The notes beneath the pieces were generated by a model that searched no databases, had not been told where the DNA came from, and was given only the letters and a program-made list of their open reading frames with translations. The position numbers and the translations under genes are program-made. A stretch of 64,000 bases of DNA from the NCBI RefSeq assembly GCF_012933445.1, contig NZ_JABBNC010000022.1:95719-159718 (forward strand), given 5' to 3'. Of this stretch, positions 26,830-34,667 are shown one piece after another. Position 1 is the stretch's first letter. Each line of letters opens with the position of its first letter. Source of the stretch: Actinoplanes sp. TBRC 11911. Lineage in GTDB: Bacteria; Actinomycetota; Actinomycetes; Mycobacteriales; Micromonosporaceae.

Positions 26830-27299
26830 AACTGTTCAGCTGGTTCCGTCGGCCGGGAGCCCCCGTGCGAGGCGACGCCGCCAGGCCCGGGCAGGTCCCA
26901 GCTCCCCACAGTGGCCGCCCCACCCGGGCGTGGGGAGTCGCGACGCCGAGGAGGTGGCGGTTGCCCACACCACAGCCACCCCCACCCCCACCCCCGTGTG
27001 GGCAGTCGCGACGCCGGGAAGGTGGCGGTTGCCCACACTGCAGCCGCCCCCATCCAGGTGTGGGCAGTCGCGACGCCGAGGAGGTGGCGGTTGCCCACAC
27101 CGCAGCCGCCCCCATCCAGGTGTGGGCAGTCGCGACGCCGAGGAGGTGGCGGTTGCCCACACCGCAGCCGCCCCCACCCAGGTGTGGGCACCCGCCACGA
27201 CCGGAAGGTCCCGGCTCCCCACAGCGACGGTCCGCGCAGGTCCGCCGCGCAAGGTCAACTCATCGGAGCGTGAGCGGCGCGAGAACCAGCTGAACAGTT
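26830..27299. mobile_element. MITE-like module 2 with terminal inverted repeats and 62-bp units
   Basis: A 470-bp non-coding module bounded by perfect 17-bp inverted ends, AACTGTTCAGCTGGTTC at 26830-26846 and its complement at 27283-27299. Inside, units of exactly 62 bp have TGTGGGCA cores at 26997, 27059, 27121 and 27183 and a variant near 26935. Within a unit, TGTGGGCA pairs with TGCCCACA (for example 27121-27128 with 27154-27161) around a 25-nt loop. The last 110 bp differ from the first, as in module 1. It is immediately followed by the ~300-bp hairpin element. Confidence 0.65.
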
Positions 27300-27311
27300 C
27301 CGCTCTGTGGG

Positions 27312-27620
27312 ACATCGCGGTCACATCGTGGGCTTTTCGTGAACCTTGGAGAGTTGCGCCCACATACGAGCCATAACTCTCCAAGGTTCGCATCTGGACG
27401 GGAAAGCCAGCGGTGCGAAAGCTGCATTGCCGGACAAAAAGCTGCTCCACAATGGACGCGAATCTCACATCGCGGACGGCGGGTCCAGAACGTGGTCGCC
27501 GGTCTCAGTATGCGGCCGCGAGTCCCACGACATGGAAGCGCGGCGGGTCACTCGCTGAGCCCAGCGGCGCGGCGGCGCAGCCGGGCCACCCTGATAACCC
27601 GAAATATCGGATATGTCCGG
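27312..27620 (+). repeat. Dispersed hairpin element, copy A
   Basis: One of three copies of a ~300-bp non-coding element. It carries a perfect inverted repeat with 15-bp arms (GAACCTTGGAGAGTT, 27341-27355, with 27375-27389) around a 19-nt loop. Then come ccacaatggacgcgaatc (27447), cgtggtcgcc-ggtctcag (27491), tcccacgacatggaagcg (27523) and the end motif GAAATATCGGATATGTCCGG (27601-27620). Copy B at 45.6-45.97 kb matches it block by block on the opposite strand; copy C at 38.1-38.3 kb matches partially. No open frame is conserved across the copies. Confidence 0.75.
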
Positions 27621-27647
27621 CGAGGGTGGGCGCGGCGGTCAGTTGCT

Positions 27648-27694
27648 CGTCGAGGTCGACGTCGAGGTCGAGGTCGAGGTCGAGGTCGAGGTCG
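27648..27694. repeat. GAGGTC hexamer microsatellite
   Basis: About seven tandem GAGGTC hexamers, one altered to GACGTC. They would read as alternating Glu-Val, Asp-Leu or similar dipeptides in any frame, but no gene is supported here. Confidence 0.85.
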
Positions 27695-27871
27695 CGGGCG
27701 CGGGCGCTGCACGGCCTGGGCCGCGCCATATTGGAGATCTGCTGGTTCGGTGCGGCGCCGAGGCCATCGCGCATCGGCCGGACGGCAAACTACTCCGTGC
27801 GGGATGAGGCCGGAGCGCGCGCCAGGCTGTCCACTGGGAGATCACGACCCATCCCCCGGAAGGGCACTCGC

Positions 27872-28270
27872 ATGTTCGACGACAACGGTTCGTTCCTGCT
27901 GGCGCTGTTCGAGTTCTTCGTGTTCGTCGCCTGGTTCATGTGCCTGTTCTGGGTCTTCGGCGACCTGTTCCGGAGCAAGGACATCGGCGGGGTGGCCAAG
28001 ACACTCTGGACACTGTTCCTGATCATCCTGCCGATCCTGGGCATGCTGGTCTACCTGATCGCCCGCGGCGGCGGCATGGCCGAACGCGCGCTCGCCGCCC
28101 AGACCGACGCGCGGCGGCGGCAGGAGGCGTACATCAAGTCGGTGGCGCAGCCGAGCGGCGGCACCCCCACCGACGAGATCGCGTCCGCCAAGGAGCTGCT
28201 CGACTCCGGCGCCATCACGACCGCCGAGTTCGAGCAGCTCAAGGGCAAGGCCCTGGCCCATACGGCCTGA
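27872..28270 (+). CDS. Small membrane protein with PLDc_N-like helices and SHOCT domain
   Basis: A 132-residue protein. Two hydrophobic segments (about 8-28 and 43-63: LFEFFVFVAWFMCLFWVFGD and LWTLFLIILPILGMLVYLIA) resemble the PLDc N-terminal membrane hairpin. The C-terminus (about 102-128, DEIASAKELLDSGAITTAEF) is a typical SHOCT domain, a short oligomerisation helix pair. GGAAGGG lies upstream of ATG 27872; the longer frame from 27413 runs through the hairpin element and is rejected. Convergent with the sulfatase gene, with a 5-bp gap. Role unknown. Confidence 0.85.
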   Translation: MFDDNGSFLLALFEFFVFVAWFMCLFWVFGDLFRSKDIGGVAKTLWTLFLIILPILGMLVYLIARGGGMAERALAAQTDARRRQEAYIKSVAQPSGGTPTDEIASAKELLDSGAITTAEFEQLKGKALAHTA

Positions 28271-28275
28271 GCAGG

Positions 28276-29940
28276 TCAGTGGGCCTTGCCGAGCGCCACC
28301 GTGCTCTGCGTCCCGAACGCCGTGAAGAACCGGTCCCGGAACTCGTCCATCCGCCACAGCGGAGCGTCCGGGGCCGGCTTCAGGCCGTCCTGCCAGCTCC
28401 AGCCGGCGATCCGGTCCAGCACCCGCTTGTCGTGCGCGATGATCGTCACCGGCACGTCGTGGCTGGCGCCGTTGCCGCTGACCAGGGACACCGGCTGGTG
28501 GTCGCCGAACATGACCAGCACCAGGTTCGGATCGCCGTACGTGGTGGCCCAGGTGATGAAGTTGTCCACCGAGTAGGCGATGGACTTGGCGTACGCGGCC
28601 TGGGTCGCCGTGGCGTCCTGCCACAGGGTGCCGCGCGACGGGCCCTGCTTGGCCATCGGGCCGTAGACCGACCCGTCCCCGACGGCGGCCCAGTCCACGG
28701 TCTGCGGCAGCGGCGTCCACGGCTCGTGGCTGGAGGTGAACGTCAGCTCGGCCATCAGCGGGCCGGTCCGCTTGGCGTACACGTTCTGCTGGAATTGGCT
28801 CAGCAAATACTGGTCGGGCATCCGGGACCAGCCGAACCGCGGCCCCCGATAGGCGAGGTTCCGTGAGTCGTAGACGGTGTCGTACTTGTAGAAGCTCGCC
28901 TCCGGCCAGGCCGTGGTGTTGCCCGGTTCCATGCCGACGGTGTGCCAGCCCGCGTCGTGGAACGTGCTGGTCAAGGTGATCCGGTCGCCCGCGGTGACCT
29001 GGCGGTACCGCGGCTGGCTGTCGATCCACAGTCCGGTCTGGAACGTCGAATGCCCGAGCCAGCTGCCCCCGCCGTACGTGGACGAGGTCAGGAACCCGCT
29101 TTTGGCCGAGAACCCGGCGGCGGCCAGTTTCGCCTCGTCGGCTTTCAGCATCGGGGTGACGATCGCGGACATGCCCGGGTCCTCGAGCGACGATCGGCCG
29201 TAGCTCTCCACCACGCCGAGGATCACGTCCTTGCCCTTCAGGCCGGCGACCCGGTCGGCGGGCGCCACGCTGCGGAACGGGTCGTTGCGCGAGGCCTCGG
29301 CGAACTGCCGCTGGTCGCGGATCGCGGCGGGCACCTGCTTGGCGGTGGACTTCGCCAGCGCGGCCGCGGAGTCCGAGGCGACCGGGTTGTTCGGGAACAG
29401 GCTGACCCCGCTGAGCGCCAGCGCCAGCCACACCGCGCTCAGTGCCACCAGGGCCCGCCGGGTGGGTTGCGCGTGCCGGGCGGTGACGGTGGCGAGGCGT
29501 ACGGCGGCAAGGGTTGCCAGACTCAGCACCGCCAGGGCCAGCAGGATCGCACCGGCGACCGCGAGATTCGCCTTGGTCTTGCCGTCGGTCTCGGTGAACG
29601 CGTTGTAGCCGTCCTTGAACAGGGTCACGTCCAGGACCGGGTTGAAGCGGCGGCCCAGCACCAGCAGGAAGCCCATGTTGGCGACCTTGAGGACCGCGAT
29701 CACGCCGAAGCCGAACCCGAACAGCGCGGCCACCGGCTTACGCCAGCGACCGGGCAGGGCCAGGACCACCGCGCCGGCCACGATCAATTCCATCGGGACC
29801 CGCAGGTACGCCCCGGGGACCCACGCGCCGGTCTTGTGTCTCACCACGGTGTCCGGCACCACGAGCGCCAGGTAGAGCAGCACGAGCGACGCCACGGTCA
29901 CGATCGTCCCGAGGACGGGGCGCAAGGTCATCGACTTCAT
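28276..29940 (-). CDS. LTA-synthase-like membrane sulfatase/phosphoglycerol transferase
   Basis: A 554-residue alkaline-phosphatase-superfamily protein. Residues 1-190 hold about five transmembrane helices; the extracellular catalytic domain follows, with DVILGVVESYGRSSL as the first metal-binding strand, a nucleophile region TYGGGSWLGHSTFQTGLW, FTSSHEPWTP, and the metal-binding LVMFGDHQPVSL. This is the plan of lipoteichoic-acid synthases and related phosphoglycerol or phosphoethanolamine transferases, so cell-envelope polymer modification is likely. ATG at 29940 is chosen (GAAGGA 13 bp upstream, then a charged start and helix); the TTG at 30006 would add an unlikely basic leader. Donor and acceptor unknown. 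Confidence 0.85.
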   Translation of the reverse strand: MKSMTLRPVLGTIVTVASLVLLYLALVVPDTVVRHKTGAWVPGAYLRVPMELIVAGAVVLALPGRWRKPVAALFGFGFGVIAVLKVANMGFLLVLGRRFNPVLDVTLFKDGYNAFTETDGKTKANLAVAGAILLALAVLSLATLAAVRLATVTARHAQPTRRALVALSAVWLALALSGVSLFPNNPVASDSAAALAKSTAKQVPAAIRDQRQFAEASRNDPFRSVAPADRVAGLKGKDVILGVVESYGRSSLEDPGMSAIVTPMLKADEAKLAAAGFSAKSGFLTSSTYGGGSWLGHSTFQTGLWIDSQPRYRQVTAGDRITLTSTFHDAGWHTVGMEPGNTTAWPEASFYKYDTVYDSRNLAYRGPRFGWSRMPDQYLLSQFQQNVYAKRTGPLMAELTFTSSHEPWTPLPQTVDWAAVGDGSVYGPMAKQGPSRGTLWQDATATQAAYAKSIAYSVDNFITWATTYGDPNLVLVMFGDHQPVSLVSGNGASHDVPVTIIAHDKRVLDRIAGWSWQDGLKPAPDAPLWRMDEFRDRFFTAFGTQSTVALGKAH

Positions 29941-30100
29941 CGGCAAGGCGGGTTTCCTTCGTTTCCGGTGGCGTGCCACGGAGAGATACGAAGCTGAACC
30001 GCGCAAGGTTCAGAAGGGCGAATACTTGGATCACCTTGTTGATTGCTTGGAGTCGCAAGTAATAAAGTCCTGCCCACCGCGTGCAGGGACGGAGACCCCC

Positions 30101-31564
30101 ATGGCTTTGCTCGACGAGACCCGCTGGCACGACCTCATCCACGTCGACGGCGCCTGGCGCGCCGGGAGCGGCCCCGCCACCGACGTCATCGAGCCCGCCA
30201 CGGGTGGCACGCTGGCCCGCTTCACCATGGCCACACCGGACGACGTCGCGGCCGCGGCCACCGCCGCGCGTGCGGCTCAGCGCGAGTGGGCGGCCACCCC
30301 GCATCCGGCGCGGGCCGCGGTCCTTCGCCGCGCGGCTCAACTGTGGGCCGAGCACGCCGAGGAGATCAGCTGGTGGAACGTGCGGGAGGTCGGCGCGATC
30401 CCGGGGATGGCCGGGTTCGCCGTGCACGTGGCCGAGCAGGAATGCTGGGAGGCCGCCGCGCTGCCCGCACGCCCGTACGGGGAACTGGTGCCCAGCGAGG
30501 AACCGCGACTGTCGATCGCACGCCGCTACCCGGTGGGGGTCGTCGGGGTCATCTCGCCGTTCAATGTGCCGATCATCCTGGGCATCCGGTCGGTGGCGCC
30601 GGCGCTGGCGCTGGGCAACGCGGTGCTGCTGAAGCCGGATCCGCGCACCGCGATCACCGGCGGGCTGGTGCTGGCCCGGATCTTCCAGGAGGCGGGCCTG
30701 CCGGACGGGCTGCTGCAGGTGCTGCCCGGCGGGGCCGACGTCGGGGAGGCGATGATCACCGATCCGTCGGTGAGCGTCATCTCGTTCACCGGGTCGACGG
30801 CGGCCGGGCGCCGCGTCGGGGAGCTGGCCGGCAAGCATCTCAAGCGGGCGCATCTGGAGCTGGGCGGGAATTCAGCGATGCTGGTGCTCGACGACGCGGA
30901 CGTCGCGGCGGCGGTGAACCTCGCGGCCTGGGGCAGCTTCTTCCACCAGGGGCAGATCTGCATGACGACGGGCCGCCACCTGGTGCATTCCCGGATTTAT
31001 GATGATTTCGTCACCTTGCTGTCCGACAAGGCGGCGAAGCTGCCCGTCGGTGACCCGGCGCGCGAGGAGGTCGCCCTGGGCCCGGTGATCGACGCGGCGC
31101 AACGCGACAAGATCCACGACATCGTCACGGCCAGTACGGCGTCGGGCGCGTCGGTGGCTGTCGGCGGCGAGTACGACAAGCTCTTCTACCAGCCGACCGT
31201 GCTGGCCGGGGTGACCACGTCGACGCCGGCCTTCGCCAAGGAGATCTTCGGCCCGGTGGCGCCGGTGGTGAAGTTCGACTCGGTCGACGAGGCGGTGGCG
31301 CTGGCGACCGCGTCCGAGTACGGGTTGTCGCTGGGCATCGTGACCGCCGACCCGATGCGCGGCATGGACCTGGCCGACCGCATCCCGACCGGCATCGCGC
31401 ACATCAACGACCAGACGGTCAACGACGAGGCGAACGCCCCGTTCGGCGGGGTCGCGGCCTCGGGCACCGGCACCCGGTTCGGCGGTGCGCGGGCCAACAT
31501 CGACGCGTTCACCGAGACGCGCTGGATCACGGTGCGCAGCAAGCCCGCCGCGTTCCCGTTCTAG
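30101..31564 (+). CDS. Aldehyde dehydrogenase (benzaldehyde/vanillin-type)
   Basis: A 487-residue NAD(P)-dependent aldehyde dehydrogenase. The coenzyme site region includes GVISPFNVPIILGIRSVAPA (N of the PxN motif) and SVISFTGSTAAGRRVG; HLELGGNSAMLVLDDAD holds the general-base Glu and HQGQICMTTGRHLVHS the catalytic Cys. The sequence suits benzaldehyde, vanillin or salicylaldehyde dehydrogenases, with no proof of substrate. GGGACGGAG precedes ATG 30101. Its last four bases overlap the convergent PhzF-family gene. Confidence 0.9.
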   Translation: MALLDETRWHDLIHVDGAWRAGSGPATDVIEPATGGTLARFTMATPDDVAAAATAARAAQREWAATPHPARAAVLRRAAQLWAEHAEEISWWNVREVGAIPGMAGFAVHVAEQECWEAAALPARPYGELVPSEEPRLSIARRYPVGVVGVISPFNVPIILGIRSVAPALALGNAVLLKPDPRTAITGGLVLARIFQEAGLPDGLLQVLPGGADVGEAMITDPSVSVISFTGSTAAGRRVGELAGKHLKRAHLELGGNSAMLVLDDADVAAAVNLAAWGSFFHQGQICMTTGRHLVHSRIYDDFVTLLSDKAAKLPVGDPAREEVALGPVIDAAQRDKIHDIVTASTASGASVAVGGEYDKLFYQPTVLAGVTTSTPAFAKEIFGPVAPVVKFDSVDEAVALATASEYGLSLGIVTADPMRGMDLADRIPTGIAHINDQTVNDEANAPFGGVAASGTGTRFGGARANIDAFTETRWITVRSKPAAFPF

Positions 31565-32406
31565 GCCAGCCGCAACGTGCCGGTCGCGCTGACCACCGCG
31601 CGGCCGGACAGCACCGGGGTGGCGCCGTCGAGCCGGACCTCGAGCCGCGACGGGCGGCCGAGCCGGTGGCCCTGCAGGATCACGCTGGTCTCGCCCGCCA
31701 GGCCGTGCCGGTGCAGCAGGCCGGCGAGCGGGCCCGCGGCGGTGCCGGTCGCCGGGTCCTCGACGATCCCGGCGACCGGGTTGAAGAACCGGGCGTACGC
31801 GGTGACCTCGCCCCGCTCCACCGCGTACACGTAGCAGCCCTCACCGCCGGCGGCCAGCAGCAGGGCCCGTAACGCGGCGGTGTCGGGTGCCGCCGCGTCC
31901 ACCGTCGCGCGGTCCCGCACGCCGACCAGCAGGTGCGCGGCTCCGGTGCCGACCACCTGCGGCGCCGGTGCCGCCACGACGTCGACGCCCAGCGCGGCGG
32001 CCAGCGGGACCAGCGGGACGGTGCTCCCGAACCGGGCCGGCTCCTGACGCATCGCGACCCGGTCGGCGGCGACGTCAACGGGCAGCACCACGTCGCCGAG
32101 CTGCTGATGCCACACGCCCAGCCGGTCCAGGCGGCCGTTGCCGGCCAGCCACCACCAGGCGCCCAGCGCGTTGTGCCCGGCACCGAACACCTCGACCCCG
32201 GCCGGCGTGAACGAGCGCAGCCGATGCGCGGCGCCGTCCATGGTCGGGGTGAGCAGGAAGGTGGTCTCGGACTGGTTGAACTCGCGGGCGATGCGCGCCA
32301 TGACCGCGTCGTCGAGATGGTCGGCGTCGGGCACGACCGCCAAGGGGTTACCGGCCAGCGGCCGGTCCGAGAAGACATCCACCAACGCGAACGGCACCAT
32401 GGTCAT
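31561..32406 (-). CDS. PhzF-family epimerase/isomerase-like protein
   Basis: A 281-residue protein of the PhzF (diaminopimelate-epimerase-like) fold. Signatures: DVFSDRPLAGNPLAVVPDA, the catalytic Glu in NQSETTFLL, RSFTPAGVEVFGAGHNALG, and the second-half mirror FNPVAGIVEDPATGTAAGPL. Such proteins catalyse isomerisation or hydrogen shifts on small acids; despite the name there is no phenazine cluster nearby. Convergent with the aldehyde dehydrogenase (4-bp overlap). It may be a single-gene unit. Confidence 0.9.
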   Translation of the reverse strand: MTMVPFALVDVFSDRPLAGNPLAVVPDADHLDDAVMARIAREFNQSETTFLLTPTMDGAAHRLRSFTPAGVEVFGAGHNALGAWWWLAGNGRLDRLGVWHQQLGDVVLPVDVAADRVAMRQEPARFGSTVPLVPLAAALGVDVVAAPAPQVVGTGAAHLLVGVRDRATVDAAAPDTAALRALLLAAGGEGCYVYAVERGEVTAYARFFNPVAGIVEDPATGTAAGPLAGLLHRHGLAGETSVILQGHRLGRPSRLEVRLDGATPVLSGRAVVSATGTLRLA

Positions 32407-32437
32407 CCTGCGACCCTAGCCGCGCATCGTGCGGCCG

Positions 32438-33319
32438 TCAGTCGTTGCGGCGCAGGAAGGACCGCAGGGCCGCGACGTACGCCTCCTCTTCCTCCAGCAT
32501 CGCGAAGTGGGCGCTGTCCGCGAATTCGACCCGTTCCGCATGCGGCAGTCCGGCGGCCAGGGTGTCGGTGCAGCGCACCTCGAACTCGTCGTACCGTCCA
32601 CGCGTCAGCAGCACCGGCGTGGCGATCTCGCCCAGCCGCGGCGTCCGGTCCCAGGCAGCCAGGTTCCCGGTCACCACGAATTCGTTGGGACCGTTCATCG
32701 TCGCGTACACCTGATTGCCGTCGAGGTTGGCCAGACTGCGCAGCAGCGACGGGGCATAGGGTTGCCGCCGATACAGGAAATTGTCGTAGAAGACCCCCAC
32801 GGCCGCCTCGTAATCCGGGGCGGTGTAATCGCCGCGCGCCTCAAATCCATCAAGCGTTTCCTGTACGTCGTTGGCGAGAAGCGACCGCAGACGGCGGGTC
32901 CCGGCGACGAACTCGGCGATACTGGCCGACGTACTCGCGAGCACCGCACTGGCAACGCCCCGCGGATGACGTAACAGGTATTCGATCGCGAGCCAGCCAC
33001 CCCACGAATGCCCGTACAGGTGGAATCGGGTCAACCCCAGCGATTGCCGGACGGTGGCGAGCTCCTCGACGAATCGGTCCATCCTCCAGAGGGCGGGATC
33101 GCCGGGGCGGTCGGATAATCCACAACCGAGCTGATCGTAGAAGATCACCGGCCGGTCGTCGGCGAGGGCGCCGAGCGGCTCGAGATAGTCGTGCCCGCCA
33201 CCCGGTCCGCCGTGCAGCAACAGCAGCGGAACGCCGCTCCCGGACCCGACGACATTGACCCACACCCGGCCGTCCGGCAATTCGATAAACCGTTCGCCTT
33301 CGTATGTGTTCGCTCCCAC
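32438..33319 (-). CDS. Prolyl aminopeptidase-like alpha/beta hydrolase
   Basis: A 293-residue cytosolic alpha/beta hydrolase of the proline iminopeptidase family. The oxyanion-hole motif is LLLHGGPGGGHDYLEPL; the nucleophile elbow is LYGHSWGGWLA; the acid and His lie in LLTRGRYDEFEVR and the ADSAHFAMLEEEE tail. GTG at 33319 is chosen because ACAGGAG sits 5 nt upstream and VGANTYEGERFIELPDG is a normal family start; the ATG at 33388 would add 23 unconserved residues. Expected to release N-terminal proline from peptides. Confidence 0.88.
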   Translation of the reverse strand: MGANTYEGERFIELPDGRVWVNVVGSGSGVPLLLLHGGPGGGHDYLEPLGALADDRPVIFYDQLGCGLSDRPGDPALWRMDRFVEELATVRQSLGLTRFHLYGHSWGGWLAIEYLLRHPRGVASAVLASTSASIAEFVAGTRRLRSLLANDVQETLDGFEARGDYTAPDYEAAVGVFYDNFLYRRQPYAPSLLRSLANLDGNQVYATMNGPNEFVVTGNLAAWDRTPRLGEIATPVLLTRGRYDEFEVRCTDTLAAGLPHAERVEFADSAHFAMLEEEEAYVAALRSFLRRND

Positions 33320-33492
33320 AAATGCTCCTGTTCCGTCGACGGGCGTAACGCGGCTTCGAGTTTGGAACCGGGCGAATGACGTACGCATCCGTCATGTGAC
33401 GTAGGAAGGTGTATCTATCGCGTACAAGGCACGCCTGACTCGGGCGGGCGGGTGGGCGGAGGCCGCACCGGCGGGTCGGGGACAATAGGGGC

Positions 33493-33828
33493 ATGACTAT
33501 TGTCAAGATCAACGCCATCACGGTGCCGGCCGGCAGCGGCGACGAGCTGGCCCGGCGCTTCGCCGCCCGGGCCGGCGCCGTCGACGATCAGGACGGCTTC
33601 GAGGGCTTCGAGCTGCTCCGCCCGACCGACGAGCGGCCCACCTGGCTCGTGATCACCCGCTGGCGCGACGAGGAGTCCTTCCAGGCGTGGGTCAAGTCGC
33701 CGGCCTTCGCCCACGGGCACCGCTCGGCCGCCGAGCGCGCGGGCGAGGGCGCACCGCCCCCGGTCGGCGTGCACAGCGAGGTCTGGTCGTACGTCCCGGC
33801 CGGCGGCTCCGACCCGGCCCGCCCCTGA
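33493..33828 (+). CDS. Antibiotic biosynthesis monooxygenase (ABM) domain protein
   Basis: A 111-residue dimeric ferredoxin-like protein of the ABM family. Features: VKINAITVPAGSGDELARRF, then DGFEGFELLRPTDERPTWLV and ITRWRDEESFQAWVKSPAF. The family includes heme-degrading monooxygenases and quinol monooxygenases; the FEGFELLRP and W-x-SPAF parts favour the heme-degrading HmoA/MhuD-like side, but the ligand is not decided. It stands alone between the aminopeptidase and DHFR-like genes. Confidence 0.85.
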   Translation: MTIVKINAITVPAGSGDELARRFAARAGAVDDQDGFEGFELLRPTDERPTWLVITRWRDEESFQAWVKSPAFAHGHRSAAERAGEGAPPPVGVHSEVWSYVPAGGSDPARP

Positions 33829-33940
33829 CCGCGACCGCCGGCGCCCATGGTCGAGACTCCTCGTCGCGAAAGCCGATGAGTTTCGCCGACCTCCCCGGTC
33901 AGTATCGACATAGCCGATCAACCGGACCCGAGGAGCGATC

Positions 33941-34519
33941 ATGACGGTCACCTACACGTTCGACGTCTTCAGCAGCCTCGACGGCTTCGGTGCCGCCAGC
34001 GCCAACTGGACCGGCTACTGGGGCAAGCAGGGCCCCGAGCTGCTCGACCGCCGCCTTTCCCTGTACGACCACGAGCAGCGCATGGTCTTCGGCGCCAACA
34101 CGTTCCGGGCGTTCACGCGGATGCTGGCCGCCAGCACCGAGGAGTCCGAGGTCCGCGACCCGTGGGCCACCCGGATGTGCAACCTCCCGGCCACGGTCGT
34201 GTCGACCACCCTGAAGGCACCGCTCGACTGGCCGGACGCCACCGTCGTGAGCGGCGACGCCGTCGACGTCGTCGCCCGCCTCAAGGAGGAGTCCGACGTG
34301 CCGCTGCGCTCCCACGGCAGCCTGTCGATGAACCGCGCTCTGATGGCCGCCGGCCTGGTCGACATCGTCCAGGTGACCCTCTTCCCGGTGATCACCGGCG
34401 AGACCGGCCAGGACCCGATCTTCCAGGGCGCCGCCGACTTCGACCTCGAACTGCTCGAGACCCGCACCCTCGACGGCCGCACCCAGGAATTCACCTACCG
34501 GCCCACCCTGCACAAGTAA
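33941..34519 (+). CDS. Dihydrofolate reductase/RibD C-terminal-like protein
   Basis: A 192-residue NADPH-dependent reductase of the RibD C-terminal/DHFR fold. It starts TFDVFSSLDGFG and has HEQRMVFGANTFRAF, VPLRSHGSLSMNRALMAAGL and VDIVQVTLFPVITG in family order. GAGGAG lies 6 nt before ATG. Usually annotated as a dihydrofolate reductase family protein; the real substrate is unknown. A second, unrelated-locus member lies at 56577. Confidence 0.87.
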   Translation: MTVTYTFDVFSSLDGFGAASANWTGYWGKQGPELLDRRLSLYDHEQRMVFGANTFRAFTRMLAASTEESEVRDPWATRMCNLPATVVSTTLKAPLDWPDATVVSGDAVDVVARLKEESDVPLRSHGSLSMNRALMAAGLVDIVQVTLFPVITGETGQDPIFQGAADFDLELLETRTLDGRTQEFTYRPTLHK

Positions 34520-34667
34520 CAGATATCGCACGTATGCCGCTCCTCACATTCGAATAACCGGTCCCATTTGGCCGGATGGCGTGATCCCATTTCGTGGACT
34601 TATCCTGACGGCTCGGTGGAATTAGATTTGCGCCTGATCACGGAGTCGCAAGAAAAGGGTTTCCACC

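Noticed and set aside
26997..27245. CRISPR array
   Set aside because: Units are contiguous with a fixed 62-bp period and no unique spacers; there are no cas genes.
31561..32406. Phenazine biosynthesis cluster
   Set aside because: The PhzF-family protein stands alone; no other phz genes occur and the family has many other roles.
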